Assembly (NCBI GenBank): GCA_030386875.1
Contig: CM059570.1
Location: forward strand, 31,425,422-31,489,421
Length of the DNA stretch: 64,000 nucleotides
Direction of reading: 5' to 3'
DNA from: Morinoia aosen
Taxonomy: Eukaryota; Arthropoda; Malacostraca; Amphipoda; Talitridae
In this document: one piece after another, positions 1 to 10,420 of the stretch
Position numbering within the stretch: the first letter of the stretch is position 1
Layout of the letters: each line of letters opens with the position of its first letter
Position numbers and translations under genes: made by a program
Notes under the pieces: model-generated
Told to the model about the DNA's origin: nothing
Databases searched by the model: none
The model's input: the letters and a program-made list of their open reading frames with translations, nothing else

Positions 1-17
1 CGCACGGCTTCACGCAC

Positions 18-108
18 GTCTACATCGCTTGGCTTCATCGCTTGGCTTCATCGCTCGGCTTCATCGCACGGATTCATCGCTAGGCTTCATTGCTCCGTTT
101 CAACGCTG
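18..108. repeat. 13-bp minisatellite, about 7 units
   Basis: Successive 13-bp units of the form GGCTTCATCGCTT follow one another from about 31 to 108, with a weaker unit before them. The units at 31, 44, 57, 70, 83 and 96 differ by one to a few bases. No reading frame or function is suggested. Confidence 0.85.
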
Positions 109-208
109 TGCAGCATCATCATATGAATACTAATTTATGGTTCGAATTACTTTTTCTCTAGGGGGAGGGCACTTGTAGTGCTGTGTAGGGGAGGGCTGGC
201 AATTTGTC

Positions 209-322
209 TGGGGTCACCAATTGTTAGGCCTGTTCAAATGGTGACCCCAGAAGATCGCCAGCTTACAATTGGTGACCCCAAAAGATTGCCATCTTACACT
301 GGTGACTTTGCCAGTGGTAACT
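209..322. repeat. 31-bp direct repeats containing a 16-bp inverted repeat
   Basis: The block GGTGACCCCA plus about 20 further bases occurs at 240 and 271 (period 31), with a partial third unit near 300. In addition 209-224 (TGGGGTCACCAATTGT) is the exact reverse complement of 265-280, so the segment could fold into a 16-bp stem with a 40-base loop. It may be a remnant of a mobile element end. No gene is seen here. Confidence 0.7.
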
Positions 323-789
323 AAGGTGGAGCAATACAGTGTGAATGTAATAATTTTTTCGGGTTTGAGAAATCTATCTTCAGTGTTCTGAAAAGCAATA
401 AATCTAGGTTTCAAGAATTACGCAACTAATTACTACTTTTGAATAAACCAATAATAAAGCATTGACACAAAATCTATAATAAGGGAAAATAGCGCACAAT
501 GCAAATTTTCACTCGCATATCGCATTCATTTATTACCAATTTCTGTTTTTTAATGTGTGCATTGACAATAAAATACAGATTTCTGATAAATTTCGGGTGA
601 ATCGGGATTATTTTATTTTAATTACCTAATATAAACAATATTTTTAAAAGACGAGTTGCTTGGATTGGTCAGGTTATTACCAGTGCGACTCCCCTGTGTT
701 GTGTATTTGTAAGTAGTAAAAAATGTTTATTTCCAAATTGTCACATGAGATACATGCCAACATATTGGCTTTTAAAAGTTTCTTAAATA
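323..789. other. No gene seen; AT-rich flank
   Basis: AT-rich DNA with no reading frame of interest. Immediately after it (about 790-830) the sequence resembles the satellite found at 10752-11170, which is the left half of the site broken by the LTR element. Confidence 0.6.
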
Positions 790-825
790 TAGGGCATCCT
801 AAAACAAATGTTCCATACGAGGAGT

Positions 826-830
826 ACTAA
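826..830. repeat. Target-site duplication, left copy
   Basis: ACTAA precedes the left LTR, and the same bases occur at 10751-10755 after the right LTR. If the LTR is defined as TG...CA the duplication is 4 bp (CTAA). If the LTR ends in GGAAC it is 5 bp. Ty3/gypsy integrases usually make 4-6 bp duplications, so both readings are possible. Confidence 0.85.
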
Positions 831-1161
831 TGTGCGCCCGCCGAGTATATAAATAGAATCGGCAAGAGACATCGCCGTTCACTAGCGGTGGCCTGCCGTA
901 GAGGTAGCACATTAAAAGAGACGTCGCTCTTCAGTAGTGGAAGCGTGACCGTCGAGGAAGCACCTGTACAGATCACAGATGCGTTATAGAAGTAACATCA
1001 CTCCGTATTAGCCGTTACCGTCCGATCTAACAGACTCTTTGCCACTACCGAAGCCTGTACCAATTTCTGAAGTACCAATAAAGGATAACTACGTTACTGC
1101 ATCGTCACTCCCGAACCTCATTCGCGTTAGTTTCGACCTGTATACTGAAAAGGCCGGAACA
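831..1161 (+). repeat. 5' LTR
   Basis: Begins TGTGCGCCCG and ends GGCCGGAACA. It contains a TATA-like box (TATATAAAT at 846-854) and a polyadenylation signal AATAAA at 1077-1082, giving the expected U3-R-U5 order. No difference from the 3' LTR was found by eye over the 331 bases. Confidence 0.95.
846..854 (+). promoter_or_regulatory. TATA-like box of the 5' LTR
   Basis: TATATAAAT lies 15 bases inside the LTR, so most of U3 is very short. Transcription should start some 25-30 bases downstream, near 880. Confidence 0.6.
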
Positions 1162-2956
1162 TATTTGGTGGCCCGTGTATGAGGATGCCACATTAAAGAT
1201 ATCCACATTGCCACATTGCCCATTGAAGAAGAAAGATATCAAGAATTGATCGTCGGTTCTGCTGATCCGTGATTTTAAATGTGAGGAGTGTCACCCTGTT
1301 TGGAGTAACGTCGCATAGTTATCACATTACTTCAGAGCATCGAGAAAAGGAAGAAAGACGTCAGCGCAGAAAATCGAAGTTCTTTCCAAGAAACTCTTCG
1401 AGAAAGAAACTCTTCGAGAAAGAAACACTTCGAGGGAGAAAAAAATCGAAAATTTACACGCTACGCAGTCTTCACCAGTCTGGATCATCGCTACTCAAAG
1501 GAGAAGATGAAGTGAGGGGTCCAGACCAACAACCTGGTCTGTCGACGAGATCTACGCATTTACGCACCGTCATCTGCAACGAGAAGATCTACGAGAGCTA
1601 CGCATCGCCAAAATATTAAGTTAAGTGTACGCCGATAATGTTGCTTGCAAATTAAATAAGCATGCGCTCAAATTAATGATTATACATCATCATTATAAAA
1701 TTAATGAGTAGGAAGTTGAGCAGCGAGCAGTAAGCAGTAAGCATTGCAAGTGCTGATTCCTGGGAGTGGAAGTTGAGCGGCGAGCAGCATAGGCATTGCA
1801 AGCGCAGATTCCTGGTAGGTGGGAGAGAGCGTGTACGCGGAAGCGGTAGTCCATTGTTCTCTAGAACAATTGAAGGAAGTTGTAGCTATTGTTCTCGGGC
1901 CCATTGTTCTCTGGCACATAAGAGTAAGCTGGAGCGGCCTGTCTCTGTTCAGTTTGCTGCCGACCTTCACGAGCTTTGACTTTGTGGTGCTGGAATAGCC
2001 TGTTTTAACCCGCGCACGGTCGCGCATCCCTCAGAAAAGTAGTCAATTTACCCGCGTTACTCTGCCGTTCCCTGTTCACTTACCGTAATAGGCAGAGATG
2101 TAAAAATATGAAGTAATGAGTAAAAAATGTTGCTTTACACTTTGATGTTGTCAGATTTTTGATAACTTGAACCGTTTCTTTGTAATATGGAGTCAAACTC
2201 CGTAGATTTTTGCACAACATTGCTTCAAAGAGATCAATGGCCATTTTTGTGTTTTGGGAACAATGTAATGTTTTTCACTGCTATTTTATGCAGAAAATCC
2301 TTCCAAACCTGCTGATGTTTTTATTTTTCCTCTACAACAATTAGAAAAAAAGTTATGACCATTTATGTCTACTAGGTGTTATCCATTCTTCGTTTTAGTT
2401 CCTACATAAATGCATGTTTGCATGTCTGGTTATATTACTGTAAGTATAGTGTTTCGAAACTTGTAATTTTCACACAATATGAATAAAATACTGCTCTACA
2501 CGCTACTGACTTCAGATTTGTCTTATTTGCCATTTTTACGAAATAAGGCGAAATAAGGCCCTGAGTAGTTTCGCTGGTAACTGAGGCTGCCACTGACTGT
2601 TCGCACGCACACCCTCTCACGGTCGCCTCATTTACCACACTGACTGTGCTTACCCCTCCCAACTTCCAAGTGGTTGGAGCTCTGCCTTAACCCCCACAAT
2701 GTGGGGGTTTCTGGCTCCAGCTGTGTAGCACTCGCTGAGACGATCATTTTGGTGTATAACAACTTGGGGTTATGCCTTACGTCTGGCAACCAGTGAGCCT
2801 GGTAAATGAGGCGACCAGTTACAGTGCGCGGGTTAAGTCCGCTGAAAATGTGAGTTATCATTTTATTGTATGTAGAATATTTTCATTATATGTGTGTAGA
2901 ACATTTTTCGCTTAAAGGTAATTGGAGGTCTAAGAATATAGGATTATTTTGTGCTT
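1162..2956 (+). other. Long 5' leader of the LTR element
   Basis: Nearly 1.8 kb separates the 5' LTR from gag. A primer-binding site is expected just after the LTR. The TGG at 1166-1168 is a candidate start, but I could not match it to a tRNA with confidence. The leader contains a basic 116-codon frame at 1269-1619 (Lys/Arg/Glu-rich centre, no recognised domain), a short AGAAAGAAACTCTTCG repeat at about 1385-1430, and a near-duplicate of about 60 bp at 1705-1765 and 1766-1822. I see no convincing gene. Confidence 0.6.
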
Positions 2957-4429
2957 ATGTCGGACAGTGACTCTGACGAATACGAGTACATAAGAACCAT
3001 ACCGTACGTGACTAGAGTAGGAAGAGTATCAGTTCCTATTTTTTCCGCGAAGTCGATTTCTGTACCTATCACGATGACGACCACCACCACAGTCACCCCT
3101 GTTACCAGTGCAGTCACTACCACAGTTAGCCCTGTAACTAGTACGGTTACCGCTGTGACGACTTCTATTGTCAGTCCGATACCTAGTGTTGTAATTGCTG
3201 GGCAGGATCTGCCGCAGTTCCGAGGTAGAAAACGAAGAAACGACCCTGACTTCATAGAAAACAAGTCACTAGAAACGCATATAAAGAATGTGCGAGCATA
3301 TTTCAATATGCTGTCAGATAATTCGGAGGAAGCAAAATTAAATCTATTATTGCGAACTGCAGACAAGCGGGTAGGCGACTTCAATACGGTTGTCGCTTCC
3401 ATAATTAGTGAAGGTTATGAATTAAGTTTCGAAGAAGTCGTACACCTGTTAGAAAATATCTACGTGTCAAAAGGTGAAAGATCTTTGCACGCGGTCGCCT
3501 GTGATCTAAATAACGTACGCCTAAAACGTAATGATGCTTTAGCGAGCCAGTTTGTTGCTATACTATCCAAAATCCGTAAGCTAACCCACAGAATAATGAC
3601 CAGCCCGGAGTGTTCGAACAGAGCCCACCCCTATGTAGTAAATTGTCCCGATCCTGTTGCTCTCGATAAGTATGTCGAGAATACTTTAATTGTTGCGTTA
3701 GCTATGGTCATCATCAACCCCCTAGTAACAGAAGATTTTTCCAAAAAACTATTTAACAAACCCTTTAACTCGTCGGAAGAGCTCCTTCAGAGACTCGTGA
3801 CTGTCATTAGGAATTTTCCCGAGGATAAGCAAATATTAGCGACTCGATCTGAGAGATCTGTGGAAATCTATTGTGCAGAAGATGACCATTCGCACGAATC
3901 AAACTTTGATGCACCCTATGATGAGGCCGAAGTGCATACAATGACAAGAGGCGGATTTCAAGGTAGAGGTAGGACGCGTAGGCCCTAATGGAGACCAAAT
4001 TTCCCGAGACCAACTTTCCGTGCTAGACCTCACGTAAAATCTTTTGTTGGAGATCGTGAACTAGGAACTCTCGAAGTCCAAGCATTAGAGACAGCTACTG
4101 AAGCGGGGCGTTGCTCGAATTGTAATAGTAATATGTGTATCTGTCAAGGACAAGGTGTGTCGGTAACCACTGTGGCTAGGAAACCGACTGATTGGTACAA
4201 ACCAGGTTCATATCAGACAGCCACCGAGCATTCACTGCGTGACGTAGTTTGTTTTCGTTGTAATAAGTTAGGACACTACGCAAGAGACTGTAGGTCCAGA
4301 CGAGACTATTTCAACAGACCAGGTAAACCTGATCGTGTCCGTGCGCGAGGACAGCATAAAACTCGTGTACCAGAAAAAGGCCAGGTGGAAACTTACCAAA
4401 CTAACAGTGGCGATAATTTTTTAGCGTAA
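2957..4429 (+). pseudogene. gag: gag (capsid/nucleocapsid), one in-frame stop
   Basis: The structural polyprotein of the retrotransposon, which forms the intracellular particle and packages element RNA. The frame opens at ATG 2957 (Asp/Ser/Glu-rich start) and passes a Thr/Val-rich stretch of about 40 residues encoded near 3070-3180, then a helical capsid-like region. A stop TAA at 3986-3988 interrupts it inside an Arg/Gly-rich linker. The same frame then continues to 4429 and includes a zinc knuckle at 4250-4291 (CX2CX4HX4C: CFRCNKLGHYARDC). Without the stop the frame would be about 490 codons, a normal gag size. The stop is either a fresh nonsense mutation or a readthrough site. Only the nonsense mutation is expected from the family. 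Confidence 0.85.
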
Positions 4430-4486
4430 GCTGCGGAGACGATTTCATTTCCGATAGAAATAACGTCAATGATAAAAATGAAATCG
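4417..4486 (+). promoter_or_regulatory. Candidate -1 frameshift signal at the gag/pol junction
   Basis: T TTT TTA at 4417-4423 lies in the gag frame as X XXY YYZ, the same heptamer used by HIV-1. The pol frame is exactly -1 and opens at 4417, after a TAA at 4414-4416, so gag and pol overlap by only 13 bases. A perfect 11-bp stem (4440-4450 with 4476-4486, loop 25 bases) follows 16 bases downstream. Frameshifting itself is inferred. Confidence 0.75.
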
Positions 4487-7400
4487 GAATAACTAAGTGT
4501 GACTCTACGTCAGTAGCTCCCTGTGAACCCGAGGAGAATTCTGGTGCTGAAGATTCCCTCGTTAAAAATGTCGAGAGAGTTGATGCGTTAAACATGTCTG
4601 GAGGTTCCCTCATTAAAAATGTTGAGATAATTGACCCACTAATTAAGTGTCAAAATAGATATGAATCGCTGGGAGAGGCGGATTTAAGCGATGATTTGAA
4701 TGCTCATGGCACTGAATTCGAAAGCCATATGACGGCGAACGTTTGTAAATACGAAGAAGATGAAGAAGTTGAAGTTACAGGACAAAATGAATTATTTGTA
4801 ATACGAAAAAGTCATAAGCCCATGATTGTGCTTAGAAAAGATGCAGACCTGTGGAATGCATTGATTGATTCAGGATCAGAGAAATGCCTAATCAGCTACC
4901 ACAGAATAAGTGAGATAAGTAATGACGTGAAGCCAAGTTCTCTGACTATAAAAGGCGTTAACGCTAAGAGTAATGTTGAAGGCGAGGTGGAGCTTGTCCT
5001 AAAGTTAAAAAACGGTATAAGTTTAAAGACAAATGCTTTAATAATTAAAGATGGTATTTACAATTATGACGTAATTATTGGGCGTGATTTATTAGACAAG
5101 AACGCCGTTGTAGACTTAAAACAAGGATGTTTAATTATCAAAGACGAGAAAATTCCCTTTGCAGAGGTAAAACGACGAAAAAAGAGAAAGACAGAGTGTC
5201 TCGAGTATTTAATAGAGAATACTGAGTGTCTCATGGCGGACACGATTACGTCCAGAGCTAAGAAAAAAGTCCTAAATAAGCTAAGAGAGAAGAGAGAAAA
5301 TCTCAGGACGTGCAATGCTGAGAGAGCAGGCGAGGAAGTAAAAAGGGATGGTAAGAGAGAAAATCAGCCTGTTCGAGGCGTAGTTGCAGTTACCAATTCC
5401 CACACAGGGCCAAGGCCGTTAAGAGTGCATACTCGACGAGTGGAGATTGCTCCCAATGTAATTTTGAAACATGTTGGACATGTTGGAAAGTGTAAAAATG
5501 GAGAATACATAATAAAGAAAGCAACTTTAAAAGAAGGCATTTGTGTCGCAGAAGCGATTGTGAGAGTTAACAATAGGAGAAAGATTCCGTTGTTGTTAAT
5601 TAATAGCTCCGACAGAGCGATTGTTTTACCAGAGAATGCAATTATAAGTACTTTAGAAAAAGTGGAGAAGGATCACGTTGAATCCGAAGTTTACTTGTCA
5701 GATGTACAAGGAGAATTAAAGGGAGGATTGAGTACCTTTGTGCAGGCAGCGAGTGTTGTTCAGGACAGTCATTTAGATGTCGAGAAGAAAGACACTAATA
5801 GTAAATCTGTCGGGATCACAGGAGTTGTCGACAAAAGGTACGTTTCTGATTCCAAAGAAATAGCCCGTGGTCGGCGGAAATTAAATAATGATGATATCAA
5901 GTGTAACGATGACGAAATGAAGCCTGAATTGCTGAGCTTGTTGAATGAATTCAGAGACGTTATTACTATAGACAATGAATCGATCTCCGCTGCTGCGATT
6001 AAACCATACAAAATACGTTTGAAACCTAACGTGGATGTCGTAAATGTCCCTCCCTATCGTATTGCCCACCGTTACATGGAAGACTTGAAAGTCGTTAACG
6101 AAAAAATGTTAGACGACGAAATTATTAGACCATCGATTTCAGCTTTTAATTCACCGATAATTGTAGTTCATAAGAAAGATGGAACCATACGTCCGGTGGT
6201 TGACTTTCGCAAAGTAAATGAGGTAATTTATGAAGAATCATTCCCTCTGCCGCGCATGGACGAGATTCTCTATAGTTTAAATGGTCAGAAATACTTTTCG
6301 AAATTAGATCTTAGGTCAGGATATCATAATATTACACTGACCGATGAGAGTAAGGAAATAACAGCGTTTACAGTTGGTAGCAGAAAATACGAGTTCAATC
6401 GTTTACCCTTTGGTTTAAAAACCTCACCTGCATATTTCCAGTCAGTAATGACGCAAACGCTATCTCCTGTTCTAGGAAAACTATCTTTCGTCTTTATGGA
6501 CGACGTACTCATCTATTCAAAAGAAAAAAATCAGCATCTTGCCGATATAAAAGTTGTACTGGAACTATTAAGAAACGCTAGATTGTCAATAAAAACGGAA
6601 AAATGTGAATTCTTTAGGGACGAGATTGAATATCTAGGACATTCCATTAGTGGAATGGGAACCAGAAGCACCGGTACTGACAAAGTAAAGAATTTAGAAA
6701 TTCCTAAGAATGTGAAACAGTTACAATCATTCCTAGGTCTAGTAAACTTCTTTCGTAGGTACATAAAAAATTTTGCGAGTATCGCAAGCCCGCTCTATAA
6801 TCTTCTGAAGAAAAATGTTGAATTCAATTGGTCTAAGGATTGTCAAAACGCTTTTGAAAAATTAAAGGATGAACTGTGTGACAATACAATCTTGAGTCAC
6901 CCAAACTTCGATCAAAATTTTCATCTATTTTGTGATGCATCAAACGTCGGCATAGGAGCTGTTTTACTCCAATCATCTACTGATAAAGTTCGAAACATGA
7001 GACCTGTCGCATTTTTTTCTAAAACGTTGAATTCCACCCAACGAAGATACTCAACAACTAAAAAGGAGATGTTTGCTATAGTTGAAGCGTTGAAGTACTT
7101 TAAATATCTTGTTTTAGGCTATGATCTGGTCATTTACACCGATCATAAGCCTTTAGTTCCTTTATTTTCAAATAAATTGCCTGAAGACAACACGCTCGCT
7201 AGATGGAGTATTTATGTGCAAGCTTTTGATGCCAAATTAAAGTATTTTTCTGGGAAAGCGAATAGTGCCGCCGATGCATTAAGTAGATTAAATCACGACA
7301 AAAATCCTTTAACAGAAAGAGAACTATTAGAGTGTTCTGAAATAACCCCGGATGTAGAGACTTTTCCCGTTGTAACCAGGCTGCAAGCCGCTGCTGCGGG

Positions 7401-8835
7401 TAACAAATGTAACAAGCCGGTGACTGAGGAAGAGTTCGAGGAGACAATGCCAGGAAGTAAGGACGGAAGAAACAACAACAGTACTGCTGAACAACAGACA
7501 GACCCCAGACGTGAACCCAGTGACTTTAATAGCAGACAGAAAACGAGCTTATGCAGACTGGATAAAGTTAACACGACTACAGACCATTCAAGTATTAACG
7601 ACAACTGGTCGTTAGACGAATTTAAACGTGAACAAGATAGTGATCCCTTTTGTTCTGAAATAAAGGATGCCCTAGAGAATGCAACAAAAGTTAATAATAC
7701 TGACATGAATGAATTTCTGATTATGAATGACATTTTGTATAAAAGACGAAGAATTGACAACAGACCCAGCACCATTCTGACTATTGTGGTGCCATATACT
7801 CTGTTACACAAGACAATTCTATTCATCCACAATTTGTCCCATACAGATTTGAATCATACCTTGTTTAAGTTTAAATTAAAATATTTTCATCCGTACGAAC
7901 GGACAATTACACGCAAAATTGTTGAATCTTGTGACATCTGTAAGATTCTAAAATCACGAATATCGACGCCGATTAAAATTCTAAATGCTTCAATTGGAAC
8001 ACGATGTTTTCAAACGGTCAGCATGGACTTCTACGGTCCATTAACAATGACAGACAATGGGAACAAATATATTCTTGTCATTATCGACCTATTTTCCCGT
8101 TTTGTTAAATTATATTCGACTAGTGACCGATGTACAGAGACTGTTACAGATTGTCTATGGAATTTTTGCTGTTTGTTCGGTACCCCGGACGTATTGTTAT
8201 CCGACAATGCTGTAGAATTTAAATCATCTAATGTGGGAAATTTCACAAAAGGACTTTCTATCTTGAAAAAGGAAGTTCTGGCTTATTCCCCTTTTTCTAA
8301 TGGCATTGTTGAGCGATGTAATGGAAAAATCCGACACCTGCTCAAGTTATATCTAAATTTTCTTACTCATAATGAGTGGGATAGATTATTGGATATTGTG
8401 GAGAATTCGATTAACAATAGTTTTAATGAAACTTTAGGCGATACCCCCGCATACACGGTTTTCGGTAGAGATACGTGTGTGTATATTAGTTCTACTAATT
8501 TAGAAGACTTCAATGTTGCGACTACATATGAAGATGTTCAAAAACAAAAATTTAAAGAGTCATCTATTGTAGTGAACAATATTAGAAATGCAATCAGTAA
8601 CGCTACAATCGAAAGAACTACCTATAGAAACGTGAAACGTCGCGATAAAAATTTAAAAGTGACGGACCGTGTACTAGTGAAAAATCATGCCAAAAAACAC
8701 AAACTACAGCTAAATTTCTTAGGACCAGGTATCATTGAAAGGCTAGGTAAAAATTACGCAGATATTAAGATCGGTAACAAGATTATCGGAACGAACTTAA
8801 ACCATGTACTGCCTTTAGACAAGTTAAAAAGGTAA
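4417..8835 (+). CDS. pol: pol: protease, reverse transcriptase, RNase H, integrase
   Basis: An uninterrupted polyprotein that copies the element RNA to DNA and integrates it. Residue numbers here count from the first ATG at 4594 (1413 residues); expression probably starts earlier by frameshift. An aspartic protease motif, LIDSG, is at 90-94. The RT has D572 in KLDL and the FMDDV box with D636 and D637. RNase H has D781 and the TDHKPL block near 849. The integrase has a His/Cys zinc region (H1079, H1083, C1113, C1116) and catalytic D1145, D1204 and E1240, with 35 residues between the last two, the canonical D,D-35-E spacing. The C-terminus resembles the basic GPY/F-type tail. All key residues are present, so pol of this copy looks intact. 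Confidence 0.95.
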   Translation, partial: FFSVSCGDDFISDRNNVNDKNEIGITKCDSTSVAPCEPEENSGAEDSLVKNVERVDALNMSGGSLIKNVEIIDPLIKCQNRYESLGEADLSDDLNAHGTEFESHMTANVCKYEEDEEVEVTGQNELFVIRKSHKPMIVLRKDADLWNALIDSGSEKCLISYHRISEISNDVKPSSLTIKGVNAKSNVEGEVELVLKLKNGISLKTNALIIKDGIYNYDVIIGRDLLDKNAVVDLKQGCLIIKDEKIPFAEVKRRKKRKTECLEYLIENTECLMADTITSRAKKKVLNKLREKRENLRTCNAERAGEEVKRDGKRENQPVRGVVAVTNSHTGPRPLRVHTRRVEIAPNVILKHVGHVGKCKNGEYIIKKATLKEGICVAEAIVRVNNRRKIPLLLINSSDRAIVLPENAIISTLEKVEKDHVESEVYLSDVQGELKGGLSTFVQAASVVQDSHLDVEKKDTNSKSVGITGVVDKRYVSDSKEIARGRRKLNNDDIKCNDDEMKPELLSLLNEFRDVITIDNESISAAAIKPYKIRLKPNVDVVNVPPYRIAHRYMEDLKVVNEKMLDDEIIRPSISAFNSPIIVVHKKDGTIRPVVDFRKVNEVIYEESFPLPRMDEILYSLNGQKYFSKLDLRSGYHNITLTDESKEITAFTVGSRKYEFNRLPFGLKTSPAYFQSVMTQTLSPVLGKLSFVFMDDVLIYSKEKNQHLADIKVVLELLRNARLSIKTEKCEFFRDEIEYLGHSISGMGTRSTGTDKVKNLEIPKNVKQLQSFLGLVNFFRRYIKNFASIASPLYNLLKKNVEFNWSKDCQNAFEKLKDELCDNTILSHPNFDQNFHLFCDASNVGIGAVLLQSSTDKVRNMRPVAFFSKTLNSTQRRYSTTKKEMFAIVEALKYFKYLVLGYDLVIYTDHKPLVPLFSNKLPEDNTLARWSIYVQAFDAKLKYFSGKANSAADALSRLNHDKNPLTERELLECSEITPDVETFPVVTRLQAAAAGNKCNKPVTEEEFEETMPGSKDGRNNNSTAEQQTDPRREPSDFNSRQKTSLCRLDKVNTTTDHSSINDNWSLDEFKREQDSDPFCSEIKDALENATKVNNTDMNEFLIMNDILYKRRRIDNRPSTILTIVVPYTLLHKTILFIHNLSHTDLNHTLFKFKLKYFHPYERTITRKIVESCDICKILKSRISTPIKILNASIGTRCFQTVSMDFYGPLTMTDNGNKYILVIIDLFSRFVKLYSTSDRCTETVTDCLWNFCCLFGTPDVLLSDNAVEFKSSNVGNFTKGLSILKKEVLAYSPFSNGIVERCNGKIRHLLKLYLNFLTHNEWDRLLDIVENSINNSFNETLGDTPAYTVFGRDTCVYISSTNLEDFNVATTYEDVQKQKFKESSIVVNNIRNAISNATIERTTYRNVKRRDKNLKVTDRVLVKNHAKKHKLQLNFLGPGIIERLGKNYADIKIGNKIIGTNLNHVLPLDKLKR

Positions 8836-10401
8836 AATTGTCAACCTAGTTGGGAACTGTTCATTCCTTATATTCCGAAATTGCCATTCCATATATGTAT
8901 TTAAATGGTATTTAGCTTGTAAGTGCGTTCTATGAGTTTTTAGCTTGTAAGTGCGTTCTATGAGTTTCTTTCTTAAGACTTTATGTATGTCTTGCGTTAG
9001 GAAATATTGGGTTGCGCAAACACCTTGTGACGAGATGTTGAGCTTCGGATGTTGTCATACTGTTGTTGCGACATCAAAAGCTGTGTTCGTCAAGCCGTAA
9101 GCTAGAGTTAATAAACTTAGGTGCAATCTTGGAAATGTCAACACGAGAGTGCGAGTGCGAAACCCGCGAGAACTGCATCGCATCTGCCGCAACTTGTTTG
9201 AAAACAATGTCAGGCATTGTAGTTGGAATGAATGTGTCTTAATGAGAAGGAAGCGTTGCCTTAGTATAAAACGAGAATTGTTTACTTTAAACTTGTGGCC
9301 ATGCTAATTTCCTGTCTCGTCTCCTTTCAGATTCGGGCGACTCCTGAACAACTATTTGCAGTTCCACCTCAAGTTGGCGCATAACAATACAACGCTAGAC
9401 TTCCGCATTCATTCACTGCTTATTTTGAACACTCTTAAATCCCGATGTGTACCGGGGGTAACAATCAACTCTGGCAGCCGCAGGAAACAACGATCGTTTT
9501 CGGAATCAGGGTACCGAAAGAAGTATTACAAGAAGCTTATTGCAAATTCAGATTGTTCCTGAACCTCGATTCCCCGTTGCGTACACGTATTTTGGTATAT
9601 GAATCCGGAGACGACATCGAACTAGTTTTCAAAATAACAATCGCTGCATTCCCAGCAAACATCCAGTGAAGAAATAAGTTTTCTACATCTGAAAGTGCTA
9701 CAAACAATATAAATTATGTGGAGATATCCATACAAGATGGATCTGAATATTTTCAATCTTCCGAGGGTAGATACCATCCATGTCTTAGAATATTTCATTT
9801 TATACGGAAAATTACGTGTTCTTGGTGTCGTTAATTATATCCTTTGATGTTGTTTTACTCGCCCTATGGAAATGTTTTGTTTCAAGATAAGGAGACGAAT
9901 TATTTGTATTGCGAATAAAAACCAAATTGCACGCTTGTGGATTGGTTGAATTGAATTAGTTTATTTATTGATTATTCTATTTAATTTGCTTTCAATATTT
10001 AATTTAGTTGAATTGAAATAAGTTAATTCGAATCGTAGGACATTTATTAATTTTATAATGATTATGTATTTGACTTGAATCGTACGGAAAAGCAAATCGA
10101 CGTTTAACTTGCCAATTGTAGTAATGTAATGTATTATTCTCGATTTGACGGTATGTGTCCAGTTTGTTCAAAAGGTGTACCTTATAGAGGTGATTTATTA
10201 CGTACGTGATTTGATTTTTGATTTCGATAAGTTAATAAAATTGTGTGGTGTATCCAATAGTGAACAACGAAAGCATTTTGTGTCATACGTTCTGATCTGT
10301 TCGAATTAATTAGACGGATTGTAAGATTAATTGATAGTCAAAGGAAAATCAAAGTTAATTGAATAACGTTTTAAAAATTTTTATTGTAATAAAGAATTTT
10401 T
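8836..10401 (+). other. 3' region of the LTR element, no recognisable env
   Basis: About 1.6 kb between pol and the polypurine tract. It holds a 28-bp tandem duplication (8913-8940 and 8941-8967), a strong acceptor-like pyrimidine tract ending TTTCAG near 9330, and two short overlapping frames (9356-9562 and 9445-9669). No membrane segment, signal peptide or furin site was seen, so nothing supports an envelope gene. Confidence 0.6.
9445..9669 (+). CDS. Small ORF downstream of pol, unknown
   Basis: A 74-codon frame starting at ATG 9445. I do not recognise it. It follows a good 3' splice-site consensus about 110 bases upstream, so it could be the exon body of a spliced subgenomic RNA. It has no hydrophobic segment. 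It could equally be chance or the relic of a longer third ORF. Confidence 0.3.
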   Translation: MCTGGNNQLWQPQETTIVFGIRVPKEVLQEAYCKFRLFLNLDSPLRTRILVYESGDDIELVFKITIAAFPANIQ

Positions 10402-10415
10402 AAAGGTGGGGGGAG
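10402..10415 (+). promoter_or_regulatory. Polypurine tract
   Basis: AAAGGTGGGGGGAG, all purine except one T, ends five bases before the 3' LTR. This is the expected primer site for plus-strand DNA synthesis. Confidence 0.8.
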
Positions 10416-10420
10416 CATTA

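Noticed and set aside
9356-9562. A 68-codon frame overlapping the 74-codon frame downstream of pol, considered as env
   Set aside because: No signal peptide, transmembrane helix or cleavage site; too short for an envelope protein.
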